Part shown: one piece after another, positions 37,321 through 47,535 of the stretch
How positions within the stretch are numbered: position 1 is the first letter of the stretch
Layout: the number at the start of each line of letters is the position of its first letter
Source: Rhynochetos jubatus
Taxonomy: Eukaryota > Chordata > Aves > Eurypygiformes > Rhynochetidae
Direction: 5' to 3'
Assembly (NCBI GenBank): GCA_027574665.1
Contig: CM050690.1
Location: 73,575,433-73,639,432, forward strand
DNA: 64,000 nt
Position numbers and translations under genes: made by a program
The notes under the pieces: generated by a model
Told to the model about the DNA's origin: nothing
What the model saw: only the letters and a program-made list of their open reading frames with translations
Databases searched by the model: none

Positions 37321-38164
37321 GATTACACCTGCATGAGGCGATGCAGGAGCTGACATCTGTATCCTCAGATTTCTGGATGGAAAAGCAGAGTGTTTCTAGC
37401 ACTTTGTGTGTGTGCCGGACCATCAGCCAAGCCATAAGCCCTTCCCAACAGGGAAAAGGGGTCTGTGATGCACACTGGAGTCTCCAGCTAAGAGCCAAGC
37501 AGACAGCACACCTGGGAGCCGGCAGCTCTCTCGCGGAAGCAAACAGAGGCAAAGAAAGTTTCCCTTTGCGTGCAGGGGTTTTCCAAAACTCATCCTTGCA
37601 CATTCCTCTGAGGCCATCAGCACTGAATGCCCTCAGCCTCATCGTTTCTACATTAGCATGTGTTCATACAGCCACGTGAGCAGCTTTAGCTGTTCCGTGG
37701 AGGTGGGATGTGCCAGCACCTTGGCCACGAATCAGGAGCAGGAGGGGTTGCTTTCTCCTGCCAGTGAGCTCGTGCAAGCCTGTACAACTGCTCCACTCCC
37801 CTGCAAAGCTCCTGAGGACATTTTCTAGACCCTTCTTGGTTGTGCTCCTGTCCTGATGCAGCGTTGGAGCGTGAGACGATGCTTTGTCATCCCTGATTTG
37901 TCACTGCTGGGTCATTGACCACATTTTTATACTTGAGACCCCATTTTCCACATGGGTGTCTCTGAGCTCTTCCCACCATGTCCCTCTTTATAATCACTGG
38001 AAACACTTCTTGGGTACAGTTCCCTTCACCTTCAAACACACCTTCAAACTAGGTTAGATGCCCCAAAAGTACCTATTTTTCTCCACTGACTGTAAAGAGA
38101 GCCTGGGGACCTTAGCTCTGAGTAAGGAAAATGCCAGATGAGGAGAATCCAATACGTTATCTCT

Positions 38165-38670
38165 GAATATGGAAAGAAGCTCATACAGCTCTATGCTGGG
38201 GACTTGCAGATCTGCCTCTCTGTCCCAGACCTAGCTTTCTTTGTTCAAAATTAACCTCAATCTGCCATGATTTTCTGCTCACAGACTCATCCCATGGCCT
38301 CCGGCTCAATCTGGACAGAACAAAGCTTTGCATTCATCAAGTACTTCCATCGTGGCGGACAAAATCATTATCCTGTCAGTTTTTCAGGCCATAACCAATA
38401 GGCCATCTTCAAACGAGGTCCCTCTCCACATCAAGGTCTTGCAGAGCCTTTCAGCAGAACACCTCTGATCTTTCCACATTCCCTCATATGAAGGATTCTT
38501 ATCAAAGCTCCCATCAGAGCTATTCGGAACTGTGCAGCCAAGGTCCGTTTCCCAGACAAATGTTGGACCCATCTGGCTGATGCTGCCCTAAAGAGAAACC
38601 ACAAGAGCATGCTGCATTTGCCATTCAGCTCTCCCAGTGCTCCCCTGTCCCACCTTCATCTCTAAGGTCT
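38165..38670 (+). mobile_element. Ancient L2-like LINE reverse transcriptase relic
   Basis: The frame starting at 38,171 reads GKKLIQLYAGDLQICLSVPD before a stop. Positions 38,189-38,203 give LYAGD, a decayed form of the catalytic YADD box, with DLQICLS in place of the DTQLYLS typical of L2-clade reverse transcriptases. About 80 bases further, in another frame, HGLRLNLDRTKL matches the following conserved 'N.L.LN.DKTE' motif of the same family. Further downstream similarity fades through degenerate sequence (weak NCAAKV-like stretch). The element carries frameshifts and stops and is not functional. A related clade (Rex1, other CR1/L2 group) is possible. Confidence 0.55.
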
Positions 38671-38677
38671 TCAGCAT

Positions 38678-38691
38678 CCCCCCCCCCCCCC
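38678..38691. repeat. Homopolymer run of 14 C
   Basis: An uninterrupted C14 tract lies just after the L2-like relic. It has the potential to form a quadruplex on the minus strand. Confidence 0.95.
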
Positions 38692-39406
38692 TCTTGCAAT
38701 GCTCCTAAAGTGTGACTGGCTCAGCTAGCGTGCTTAGAGCAGTGCAGCCTTGGCTGACTTTTGTTTTTCCCCGGTGCCCCTTGGTGTTGTCTCTACCGGC
38801 TGCCACGCTTCAGATCTCAACCTCGCAGAGACAGGTTTGTGTTCGTCCTGTGAGCGTGCTCAGCAGCCGCTGAGGTTCAGCCCCTCTGCAGTGGGTTGTG
38901 GCTGCAGTAATTCAGGCCGCAAGGACTGAAATACGCTCTTTGCCCAATTAAATCTGAATGGGGATTAGTAATGGAGGAGGAAAGGGCTGCAACTTTAATT
39001 CATGAACATTATCCTCTTTCCTTCCCTCACCCATTTGGCAGCAAAGTCGATGGATGGCTGCAGAGCAGCACTTCTATGAGAGATACTGGCACCCCCATGC
39101 TCCCCTGTGTGTTTACTCCAGCTGCAGCTGGTGGAGATAAAACTCCGGAGTCAACCCTGTCAGGGCAGGAGGACAGCTTCTGGAAATAGCTCGTCCCTGG
39201 GCAGCATGTTCAGATAGCACAGCCTGAGGATGGATGCCCCAAAAGTAGCCAAGTGCCTCCCACTGCAGCACAGCCGCCAGCACCCAGAATGAGATAGCTG
39301 TGATCTCTTCCTGACCTGGCCCTTGGGCTTTCACATCAGGGAGCTTTGCTGACAAAAGCTGCCCTGTTTGTGCCCCTTTGCCACCACAGCAGGGATATGG
39401 TTCCAC
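38692..39406. other. Intergenic sequence, nothing recognised
   Basis: No gene, RNA or repeat could be supported between the L2-like relic and the next CR1. Confidence 0.6.
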
Positions 39407-39589
39407 AGCACTGGAACAGGTTTCCCAGAGAAGCTGTGGATGCCCCATCCCTGGAAGTGCCCAAGGCCAGGCTGGATGAGGCTTGGAGCAACCTGGTCTA
39501 GTGGAGGGTGTCCCTGCTCATGGCAGGGGGCTTGGAACTGGATGGTCTGTAAGGTCCCTTCCCACCCAAACCATCCTGTGATTCTGTGG
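39407..39589 (+). mobile_element. CR1 LINE 3' fragment, plus orientation
   Basis: The sequence starts in the CACTGGAACAGGTTTCCCAG block and passes GATGCCCCATCCCTGGAAG and GGTCTAGTGGAGGGTGTCC. It ends CCATCCTGTGATTCTGTGG. It is the shortest of the copies in this subfamily. Frames crossing it are not genes. Confidence 0.94.
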
Positions 39590-42500
39590 TGGCCAAAGGA
39601 CTCACTCAGTGGCACACGCCACATCAGCAGGTGGCATTTATCAGCACTAGGTCACATTTGGGGTGCGTTTTTTTCCCCTCTGAACTAAAACCAAACCAGC
39701 TTTGCCAGGGGGGCCTTCTTTTTTTCCAAATCTAAGTGTGAAAGATACGGAAGCAGGTCCTCAGGGCTGTGAATTGTTTCAGGGAGCCCAAAAATACTTT
39801 TCATCCTTTGCTCTTAGGGCTGGCGTCACTGTGGCACCCTCCACCAGTGTAGTGCAAAACCCACAGCCACCCTCACGCCTCTCCACCACGGCACCAGGCA
39901 TCTGCACCACAGCAGATGCTTCCCTGGGACGGCAGCAGCCGCGGTGCTTGGAGCCGGGGGCTGAGGCTCCTGCCGTGGCCGTGACCTCGTTTGCTTGCGC
40001 ACCCGCCTGCGCTGAGCCGGCGAGACTCACCCTGGGAGGCCCGGCGGGCAGCTGGCAGGGGGTTTTGCATCGTTTAATTCTCAATCCTCCCATGAGCCCG
40101 GTGAGGGATTGAGTGCGTTCACTGAAATGAAAGGCAGGCATGGGTGGCAAAGCCGGACACCTGGCTCTGACGGGCCCCGTCAACAGCTGTTTCTTCCCAA
40201 AAGCTGCTTTGAGTGGAAGAAGCTAAGATGGAAATAGCAACCTTGAGGGCATTTCTCTGGCAAACGAACCAGCGGTGCAGCCAGACCTGGCAGCTCCCAT
40301 CCTGCCCGCAAGGAGCTCACTGAAACCTCCTGAGCGCCCCAGCCCCGTGCAAGCAGAGGTGGCAGGCTGCGCGCAGCTGTAATTTGGGACGGGAAGGTTT
40401 GCCCTCTCCACTTCCTGCTACCCCCCGAGCGCAGAGACACCTGTGCTGTGGTCCTGGATGTGTTTGCACATCTGCGCACGGAGAGCGGTTGTAGGCAGGT
40501 GGATGCTCAGGCAGGGATTTTCTGGATGCTGATGGGCATGCTGGCAGTGCAGCAGCTTGCTCGTGCTGCCCACAAGCAGCACGGAATGCTGGCAGCCAGC
40601 ACAGCCCCTCTGCTCCATGGGATCCCTCCAACCTGGTTTCCCCTCTGTAGATGTAGGCGTGCTTAAGGTGCACGCAGGAGAAGATCAACTGCTCAGTGAG
40701 GCGTCTTTCTGCCAGTTTCCCACAGAAGCTCCTACCCCAAAAAACTTTTTAAGACAAAGGTGCAGTGCCTGGAAAGCGGGGTCTTGCATGACAGGAAAGG
40801 TTGGGGGTGCCCAGCTCCCAACTTTGGGTAGCCAAGGCTCAGATTATGGTGACAACAAGGTGGTAAACAGGTCTGGCATGAGATCCAGCTATAAATCCAC
40901 AGGAAATGCTCGTTGGTGCAGACCTCTAATAAGGCCTATCACATCAGCAGCGTTGTCACATGTCCTTGTTACAGATGAGCGAAGATGGGAAAGGGTGCAC
41001 CTCAAGGCAGAGCTGGACCAGCAACACAGCAGCTGTGGCTGCTCCGGGCCACAGGTAAAGCCCAAGCCTGAGTCAGGCGTCACCGGGAAGATCCACTGAA
41101 TTATCCCACGGCAAGAGCTTCACAGCTATTCTTGTCCTCACAAAAATGCACTCGCAGGGCAGGTATAGATGGATGTAAGGAAGAAATGGGAGCCTGACAC
41201 GCCTCCTCATGGCTGTCTTATTGAACACAATAATCCATGGGGAATCTCAAGCACAAAACAACCTCCAACCTGCAACAGGCAGAGGGAAACAACAGGACAC
41301 TGGAATATGGTGAACCCCAAGAAGCGAGGCCTGATGCCAAAGACACGGGGTCCCTACAGCATCCTAACTTCTTGAAAACACTTCTCTCCATCCCGTTGCT
41401 GGAGATGCACAGCCACATCAGGGTAAGAAGTCTGATGCATTCTAACACCCCCACCTTGGCCTGTTTATCGCAGACTCCAGGGTGTCCCTGCTTGCCACAA
41501 GTGCAGAGGAGACCCCATCATTCCCCATTGCTGTGCTGGCTTGTTTCCCTCACTCCTTCGTTGCTCTTCTTTCTCAGAAAAGCCCTGAAAGAAGGGCCTG
41601 GTAGGAACCCTGTACTGGTGTGGCCTCACCCCAAGCCTTCTGTAGCCCAGGAGCTGCTGGACTGGAGCCCACCAGCACATCCCTTGTCCCCTGACTCCCT
41701 CTCGGGGGAAAATGCCACAGAGCTGGGACAGCCAACACGTAACATAAGGATGCCCAAGGGCAGGGCTGCCCCATGCCTTTGGGGCACACAGCTGAGCCTG
41801 CTCCATGCCCAGGGACACTCCTTCCCCCGGAGGGTGGGCGATAGGTGTGCACCCCCTGGACTGCTCCTGTCGCTGCCCTCCTCCGGGGACAGAGCTGGGA
41901 CCAGATGGGCACGTGCCTGGGTCTTGCACCAACCTGCTGGGTGCGTGCTCGACCGGGACACACTGCAATGTTTGCTGGTGCTAGCTGGGCTAGCTGGGCT
42001 CTGATTTGTGCCACCATGGCCACTTTGGCCGGCTGACCCAAGGAGGTCACCCCTTGCCCCACGCTGGTCCCCTTGCCCAGTTGGGGCTGTCTCCTGCAGC
42101 AAGGCTAGTCTGTCCTCCAAGGCGGTGCAGGGCAGCACCCTCTGGGAGACACGCACCTCAAGGCTGCGGGGATGGGGTGCACCTGGGCAGGGCAGAGCCC
42201 CAGCTGCCCCCAAAAGACTCTGGACACGGCCCTGCTGAAAATCAGCTGGGCTGGGCTGCCACCTTGTGCCAACTGGCAGCATCCACTGACCGAGGCATGG
42301 GAAGGGATCTCTCCATCACCCCAGATTTTCAGTGACCGCGATGGGAAAATGCCCCTGGACCTCAGCTGCCACAGAGCTCAGCACCTCCATGGTGGCAGTC
42401 AGCAGGGAAGGGGCTTTGCTGTCCCTCCCTGCAGCACAGCCCTGGAGCCATGTTCTCCCACAACCCAGGGTTCAGAGGGCTGGTATCCTCGCACAGCTCA

Positions 42501-45500
42501 GCCCTGACATCCAGCACCCGTGTCCTCGGGGAAATGCCTGGGCAGTGAAAGAGGGGGTGCAGCCCCCCAGGGTGCAGCCCCCTGGGATGCCAGGTCTGCA
42601 TGCGCCTCCTCAGAGTCGGTACCTGAACGCTGAGCACAGACAGGGAGAAATGCCCAAATTTAGGTGCAAGGGGGTACCCGCATGAGGGGCAGCCTTGGGC
42701 CCTGGGGCAGCCTGCAGCGGTGGGAGGCATTTCTGGGTGGCCGCAGGCTCCGCCACCCAAAGTGCCGCCGAGGTGACCTGCGCCTCCTGCTATCAGCCCT
42801 GGCTCGCACGCGTGGCTGCTGGCATGGCCAGGGGCACAGCGGCAGGGCCAAGATGTCGCTGCCCAGCTCCGGGTAGCCCTGGCACACAGCAGCCCCCGGC
42901 ACAGCCCACACCGCTCAGCTGTTGGGTCAATGCTGTCTGGGTGGGTAAACAGAGTTTATCAGTTCCTCCCTTTTTCTCTTTTATTTATTTTTTTTCAAGG
43001 CAGGCACAAAGTAAAGAAAGTGTTTCTGCAGAGAACCTACAGCGGGAGAAGCTTAGGCTTGGGAGAGCGAGCGAGGGACACGTTCCCACATCCAATGCTG
43101 GGACAGAATGCACCTCCCCCCGGAGCCCGTCTGGACTAGCGGCACCCTCTTTGGAGCTCATCCTTGCTGCCATCCTAAACCCGCAGCCAGCCCCCAACTT
43201 CCCAGCTATAGGTCAAGGCAGAGGGTCACTAAGTGAAGCCAAATTGGCAGGGGCGATGGCTGACCCCAAGGGGTGAAGTGGAAGTAGGGGGAAGTTTCGG
43301 TGCCCAAGGGCAAGGGGTGAGTGGGGATTATTTCTCCTTATGCTGAGCAGGCACATACCATCCCCAGGTGTTGTTCCAGCAGTGGGTATGGGGTGGCAGC
43401 TGGGTACCCCCTGAGTACCACTGGCAGGGACAGGCAAGGACATCCCCATCCTGATCTCCTGCTCAGAGCAGGACATAACCAGCACGTCAGATCTGCTGTG
43501 GCTTTGTACTGCAAACCCCCATGCCTGGAGATGCCTCCTTGTGTCCCCTCCTACCCAGGAGAAACTCTCCAAGCCTGATTCATATCTTCAGCTTTACAGC
43601 CGTTTCGGTCAAACAGGTAAACCAAGCACGTTGCGGGGAACAGGTTCCAGCGGGGAAAAGGTCCTGCAGCACCAGCCCACGCTCCCCTGGGGATGTCCCC
43701 CAGCTCTGGCATGGCACCGTGGGGCCCTGGGGTTTGCCCCCCATTCTCTCCTTCAGACAGTGTGGGGAAAGAGAGGTGGGGTTTGGCCTCACTCTCCTCC
43801 ATCGCTTGGCGTGTGGGGGATGATAAGCGTGAAAATGCCGGGACGCAACGCTGAAGGAGCCCAGGTCTCACCGCAGCGTGCGGAGGGCTGAGGCTGGAGA
43901 GAGGGAACAGCCAAAGCCCTTTTGCAGCAGCCTGACAAGATGCCTGTGCAGCACACCATTGAGAAGGGAAGTGACACCCAACGCTCCTCTCACACGCCTG
44001 CCCCTTGGGCTTTCTCCATCTCCTCTGCCAGCTGAGATGGGGCCATGAGTCACTGTGGGGAGCCCAGTCCAGCCCCGCCGTCGCTCCGCACCCCACTGGC
44101 ACAGCACGGCTCGACAGGGCCTCCCAGCAACGTGACAGCTGATTCCCAGGGCCTTTTAAAATTCCCTGCAATCTCTCCCTGGCAGGGCTCCAGGTCTTCC
44201 CGAGCTGGTTTCTACACTCGGGTCCTTTATTGCTTTAGCTACACGGACTTGGATCGAGTGTGCGTAGTGTGGGCCAGCCTGCTGGCGTGCGGGTGATGCA
44301 GGGGTGGCATCACCCCCATGGAGGCACATCTTGCCCCATCAGCTTTGGGCGATGACGTGCGTACTTCTCGAAGGCGCTTTTGCGATTGCGAAACCCGCCC
44401 ACGCCAACAAAACGAGCATGTGCATGGGGTTGTCACCCTTCCGTGAGGAAAACTATTCAATTAAATTAAAACTGCGGCAGGAACCTTGTTGGTGTCGGCT
44501 CCTCAGCCTGCTGGAGCTCGGCACCCAGCAGCCTCTCCGGGAGGGAGCAGCCAGCCTGGCAAACAGGCCGAGCCCCACGAGCCGGCTGGTTGGGGCAGTG
44601 CTGGCAGCTCCGGGAGGGAACTAACCCAGCGATGAACTCACCGGCGCCCAGCCACCTCGCCAGCACACCCTTCAAAGGGCAGCCCCGCAGGCAGCAGAGC
44701 TCATCACGGAAGGACGTTGTTCCACCACACGCTGCCCGGGACACCTCATCTTCCTGGGGAAACACCCTCCTCCCGGCCCTCCCGGCAGGCGAGCCCCTGG
44801 AAGGCGGCCAGCCATGGTGCAGAGCCCTGCCTAGTGTGTTTAAACGTCTCTGCTTGCCTTCACAGACCCTTGTGAAGACCTTTGTGGGTCCCCAGGGTTG
44901 GCAGAGTGGGGATGAAACCCACTCCTGGAATGGCCTGGGTGGACTGTCCCTCTCTGCAAGGCAGTGGTATGGCTCATAGTCACCTTCGCCCCATCCCCTT
45001 CTCCTCTGAGCCTCTGGAAGGTTTTTTTCCAGCTGCTCACCCACTTCCGTCTGTGTTACCATTCCCTGTCAAATGGCCACGGTTGAAGTCCTGCGCAGGA
45101 GGAGCGGGAGCACCCTCACCCCACCCAGCTCGTTCAAAGGAGCTTTTACGTCCCGCTCCTTGATCCTGTTTCTGGAACCAGAACATGTTTTAAAAATCAG
45201 GGAAGGTTGCTAAGGGACAGCGTGCTCAGCAGGGACACCGCTCGCAAACCTTCAGCACTCAAAAAGCAGGAGGTAAATAACTTGGAGTATTATTAATCCT
45301 TCGCTGCCCACACAATAAACAGAAATGTATTATTCTTGTCAAGGACAAAGGACCCAATATTTCCCCACAGCCGAGGAGCTGAACCAGCAAATCTTTTGGA
45401 TTCAACTCCACGGCGGGTTCAGCTGCGACTGAAGTTGTTCCAGTTCAGTTCCTGTTCAGGCCAATAATGGTTCATTAACCATTTGTTAACCCTAAACTCA

Positions 45501-46511
45501 TTTCAGTCAGTTTAAAGCTGGAAAATGCAGCCTGTGGAAGTGGCCGTATGATGGGGACTGAGCTGTTTTCAGCCCAGCTCTGAATTCCAGGGCCTTTGCT
45601 CCCATCCCGGTTGGACACCGGAGCTTCTTGCCAGCTCAGAGGAACTGACCCACTGGGTCAAAGGGCAGAAAAGCTAAATATTGCCCTGGGAGCGTAAGGG
45701 AAACCCGTGCTGTGAGGGATGAGCAGGGGTGTGGGGGAACTGAGCCTCCTGGGCTCTTCCTCCCTGAAACCAGCACCTGCACGCGCATGGTTTGAGGCAG
45801 CAGCTTCTAAACCTCCAGCAGCACCAGAGGGTCACGTGTTCCCGTCATCACGCCCAGAAATTAAAATGCTCCCTATACTAAATACCCATTAGCAGCCCAC
45901 AGCCCGATTCTGGGGCCAGCCAGGGGTTATTTAACAAGAAGCCTCCTATGACAGCAGAGGAGACGAGGTCCCGTGTCGGCAGCTGCTCCACAGTCACGTC
46001 GAGCTGCCGTGACTCCCCCCAGAAAAGTGTTGGAGGGGCAGGGGTGTGAAAGGGCCATCTGTCCTGCTCCTCCCCACACATGGCTATTACCTGAGAGCCC
46101 GGCACGGCTTTGACAATGATGGAGTCTCCAAAAACAGCCCTCCTGGACCAGCAGCAAGGCGAGGGCGACGCTGGGCCTCAGCAGCGGGTGCGCTGCCGGT
46201 TCGCATCCAGCTCGCTGCACGCTAGCACCGCCAGAGACGAGATCTTGGTTATATTTATCATTTGACAGTACCGGTCCCTGCTATTTTTAGAGCGGCGTTG
46301 CAGCTGCGGCTCTCTGAGGAGCGAGGTGAGTCGGCTGCAGGGCCTGGTTTTTACTGGGTTTCACCCAAAATTGCTGAACTCGAGGAGTATCTTCCCTGAC
46401 TGCGGTCAGGCTGCTGAGCTCTACGCCGCTGCCCCTCAGGGCCGCGTGTCCTGCCCGGGTCCCCGACGGCAGCTGGCAGAGCCCCAGTGCCCCACAGCTG
46501 TTCAGTGGGGT
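39590..46511. other. GC-rich intergenic sequence, no supported gene
   Basis: GC content rises here, so many overlapping open frames appear on both strands. The largest is 255 codons at 41,237-42,004 on the plus strand, overlapped by antisense frames of 160-220 codons. None resembles a known family, and several frames are open at the same place, which points to composition rather than coding. A minus-strand splice-donor-like CAGG|GTGAGT lies at 40,031/40,030. Tandemly repeated GTGCAGCCCCC blocks lie near 42,558-42,588. A transcript not recognisable by eye, such as a lncRNA, cannot be excluded. Confidence 0.5.
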
Positions 46512-46815
46512 GGGAGACTTTTTACAAGGGCTTGTAGTGACAGGACAAGGGGTAACAGGTTTAAACTGAAAGTGGGGAGATTTAGGTTGGACGTCAGGAA
46601 GAAATTCTTCCTGGAGAGGGTGGTGAGGCACTGGGACAGGTTGCCCAGAGAAGCTGTGGATGCCCCATCCCTGGAAGTGTCCAAGGCCAGGCTGGATGAG
46701 GCTTGGAGCAACCTGGTCTAGTGGACGGTGTCCCTGCTCATGGCAGGGGGGTTGGGACTGGATGGTCTTTGAGGTCCCTTCCAACCCAAACCATCCTGTG
46801 ATGCTGTGGTTCCAT
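46512..46815 (+). mobile_element. CR1 LINE, 5'-truncated, plus orientation
   Basis: The sequence runs from GGGAGACTTTTTACAAGGGC through GTGACAGGACAAGGGGTAAC and GATGCCCCATCCCTGGAAG to CCTTCCAACCCAAACCATCC and a degraded GTGATGCTGTGG tail. It abuts the left edge of the second CpG island. It holds only the ORF2 C-terminal remnant and 3' UTR. Confidence 0.95.
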
Positions 46816-47204
46816 TTCTGAGCAGCCCTTTACAGGGGGCAGCTGCCCCCGCGGTCCCGGTGCCCCCAGCACAGCCTGGCACTGCCGTTTCCCAGCCGGC
46901 CGTGCGGGTGGGTTGGAAGGCTGGGCCCGTGAGGGGAGGGACACACGGGTGGTCCCGCTTGGTCGTGTTGGTGGGCCGGGGGGACACCCCCGGGGTCCCA
47001 CCTGGGGGAAGCCGTGCCTGTGGGGCCGGAGGGTGTGCTCGTGGGGCCGAGACATGCTGTGCCCATGGGAAGGGGGGTCGTGTCTGTGGGGTGGGACGCG
47101 CCACGCCCGTGGGGCCGCGTCCGGGCTCAGCGTCCCCCATTTCAGAGGTTAAAGGTCACCTGGCCGCGGGGCAGTGGCGTCTCGGCGATGGCAGCCCCCT
47201 TCGC

Positions 47205-47430
47205 CCCAGCGCTGAGTCAGGCCCCGCCCCCGGCCGCCGGCGGCCAATGAGGAGCCGCCTCTCCTGAGACCGCCCCTTCCCCGCTGTCATCACACACCCG
47301 CACGTGGAGGGGGCGGGGCGAGGGCGGGATCTCGGAGCGGTGCGTCACCACCTCCCAACCCGTCTATTGGCCGCTCGGCCCCAGGGCTCGCCTCGCCTCG
47401 CGCCGTGCCCCGCCCAACGCACCAATCAGC
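47205..47430 (+). promoter_or_regulatory. Core/proximal promoter with CCAAT, GC, E-box, CRE-like and AP-1/ARE sites
   Basis: Visible sites are GCTGAGTCA at 47,211-47,219 (AP-1 core; its complement TGACTCAGC fits the antioxidant-response TGACNNNGC pattern), CCAAT at 47,244-47,248, CACGTG at 47,301-47,306, GGGCGGGGC at 47,311-47,319, TGCGTCA at 47,341-47,347 (ATF/CRE-like), ATTGG (inverted CCAAT) at 47,366-47,370 and CCAAT at 47,422-47,426. CCAAT boxes typically lie 60-100 bp upstream of the start, which puts the transcription start near 47,470-47,520. There is no TATA box. The pattern is that of a broadly expressed gene. Confidence 0.6.
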
Positions 47431-47479
47431 GCGAGGGAGGCGGGCGAGGGGGGCGTGTCCCGGCCAGCACCCGGAAGGA

Positions 47480-47535
47480 GCGCACGGAGTCTCGCAGCAG
47501 TTGGGGCCGCGGCGGCGGCGGCGGAGGGGGCGCTG
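47480..47535 (+). other. Predicted non-coding first exon (approximate)
   Basis: Downstream of the last CCAAT box lies a GGCGGC-rich stretch typical of 5' UTRs, followed by a possible splice donor CGCTG|GTGGGT at 47,535/47,536. A second, weaker candidate is CGGCAA|GTAGGG at 47,559/47,560. There is no ATG between the promoter sites and these donors, so the exon would be untranslated. The start is a guess from CCAAT-box spacing. Confidence is low because neither end is directly defined. Confidence 0.3.

Larger units (their letters stand above)
32748..38164. other. Intergenic sequence with scattered motifs but no recognised gene
   Basis: No open frame matches a known protein. Items noted are a short tandem array at 33,709-33,735, a homeodomain/POU-like motif cluster at 35,947-35,984, a TATA-like TATTTAAG at 35,690 and a hairpin at 37,302-37,320. 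I cannot assign the remainder to any repeat family by eye. Confidence 0.55.

Noticed and set aside
41237..42004. 255-codon plus-strand open frame
   Set aside because: Antisense frames of 160-220 codons are open over the same bases, the sequence has no recognisable domain, and no promoter or splice context supports it.
46287..46784. 165-codon minus-strand frame
   Set aside because: Most of it is the antisense of the CR1 at 46,512-46,815.
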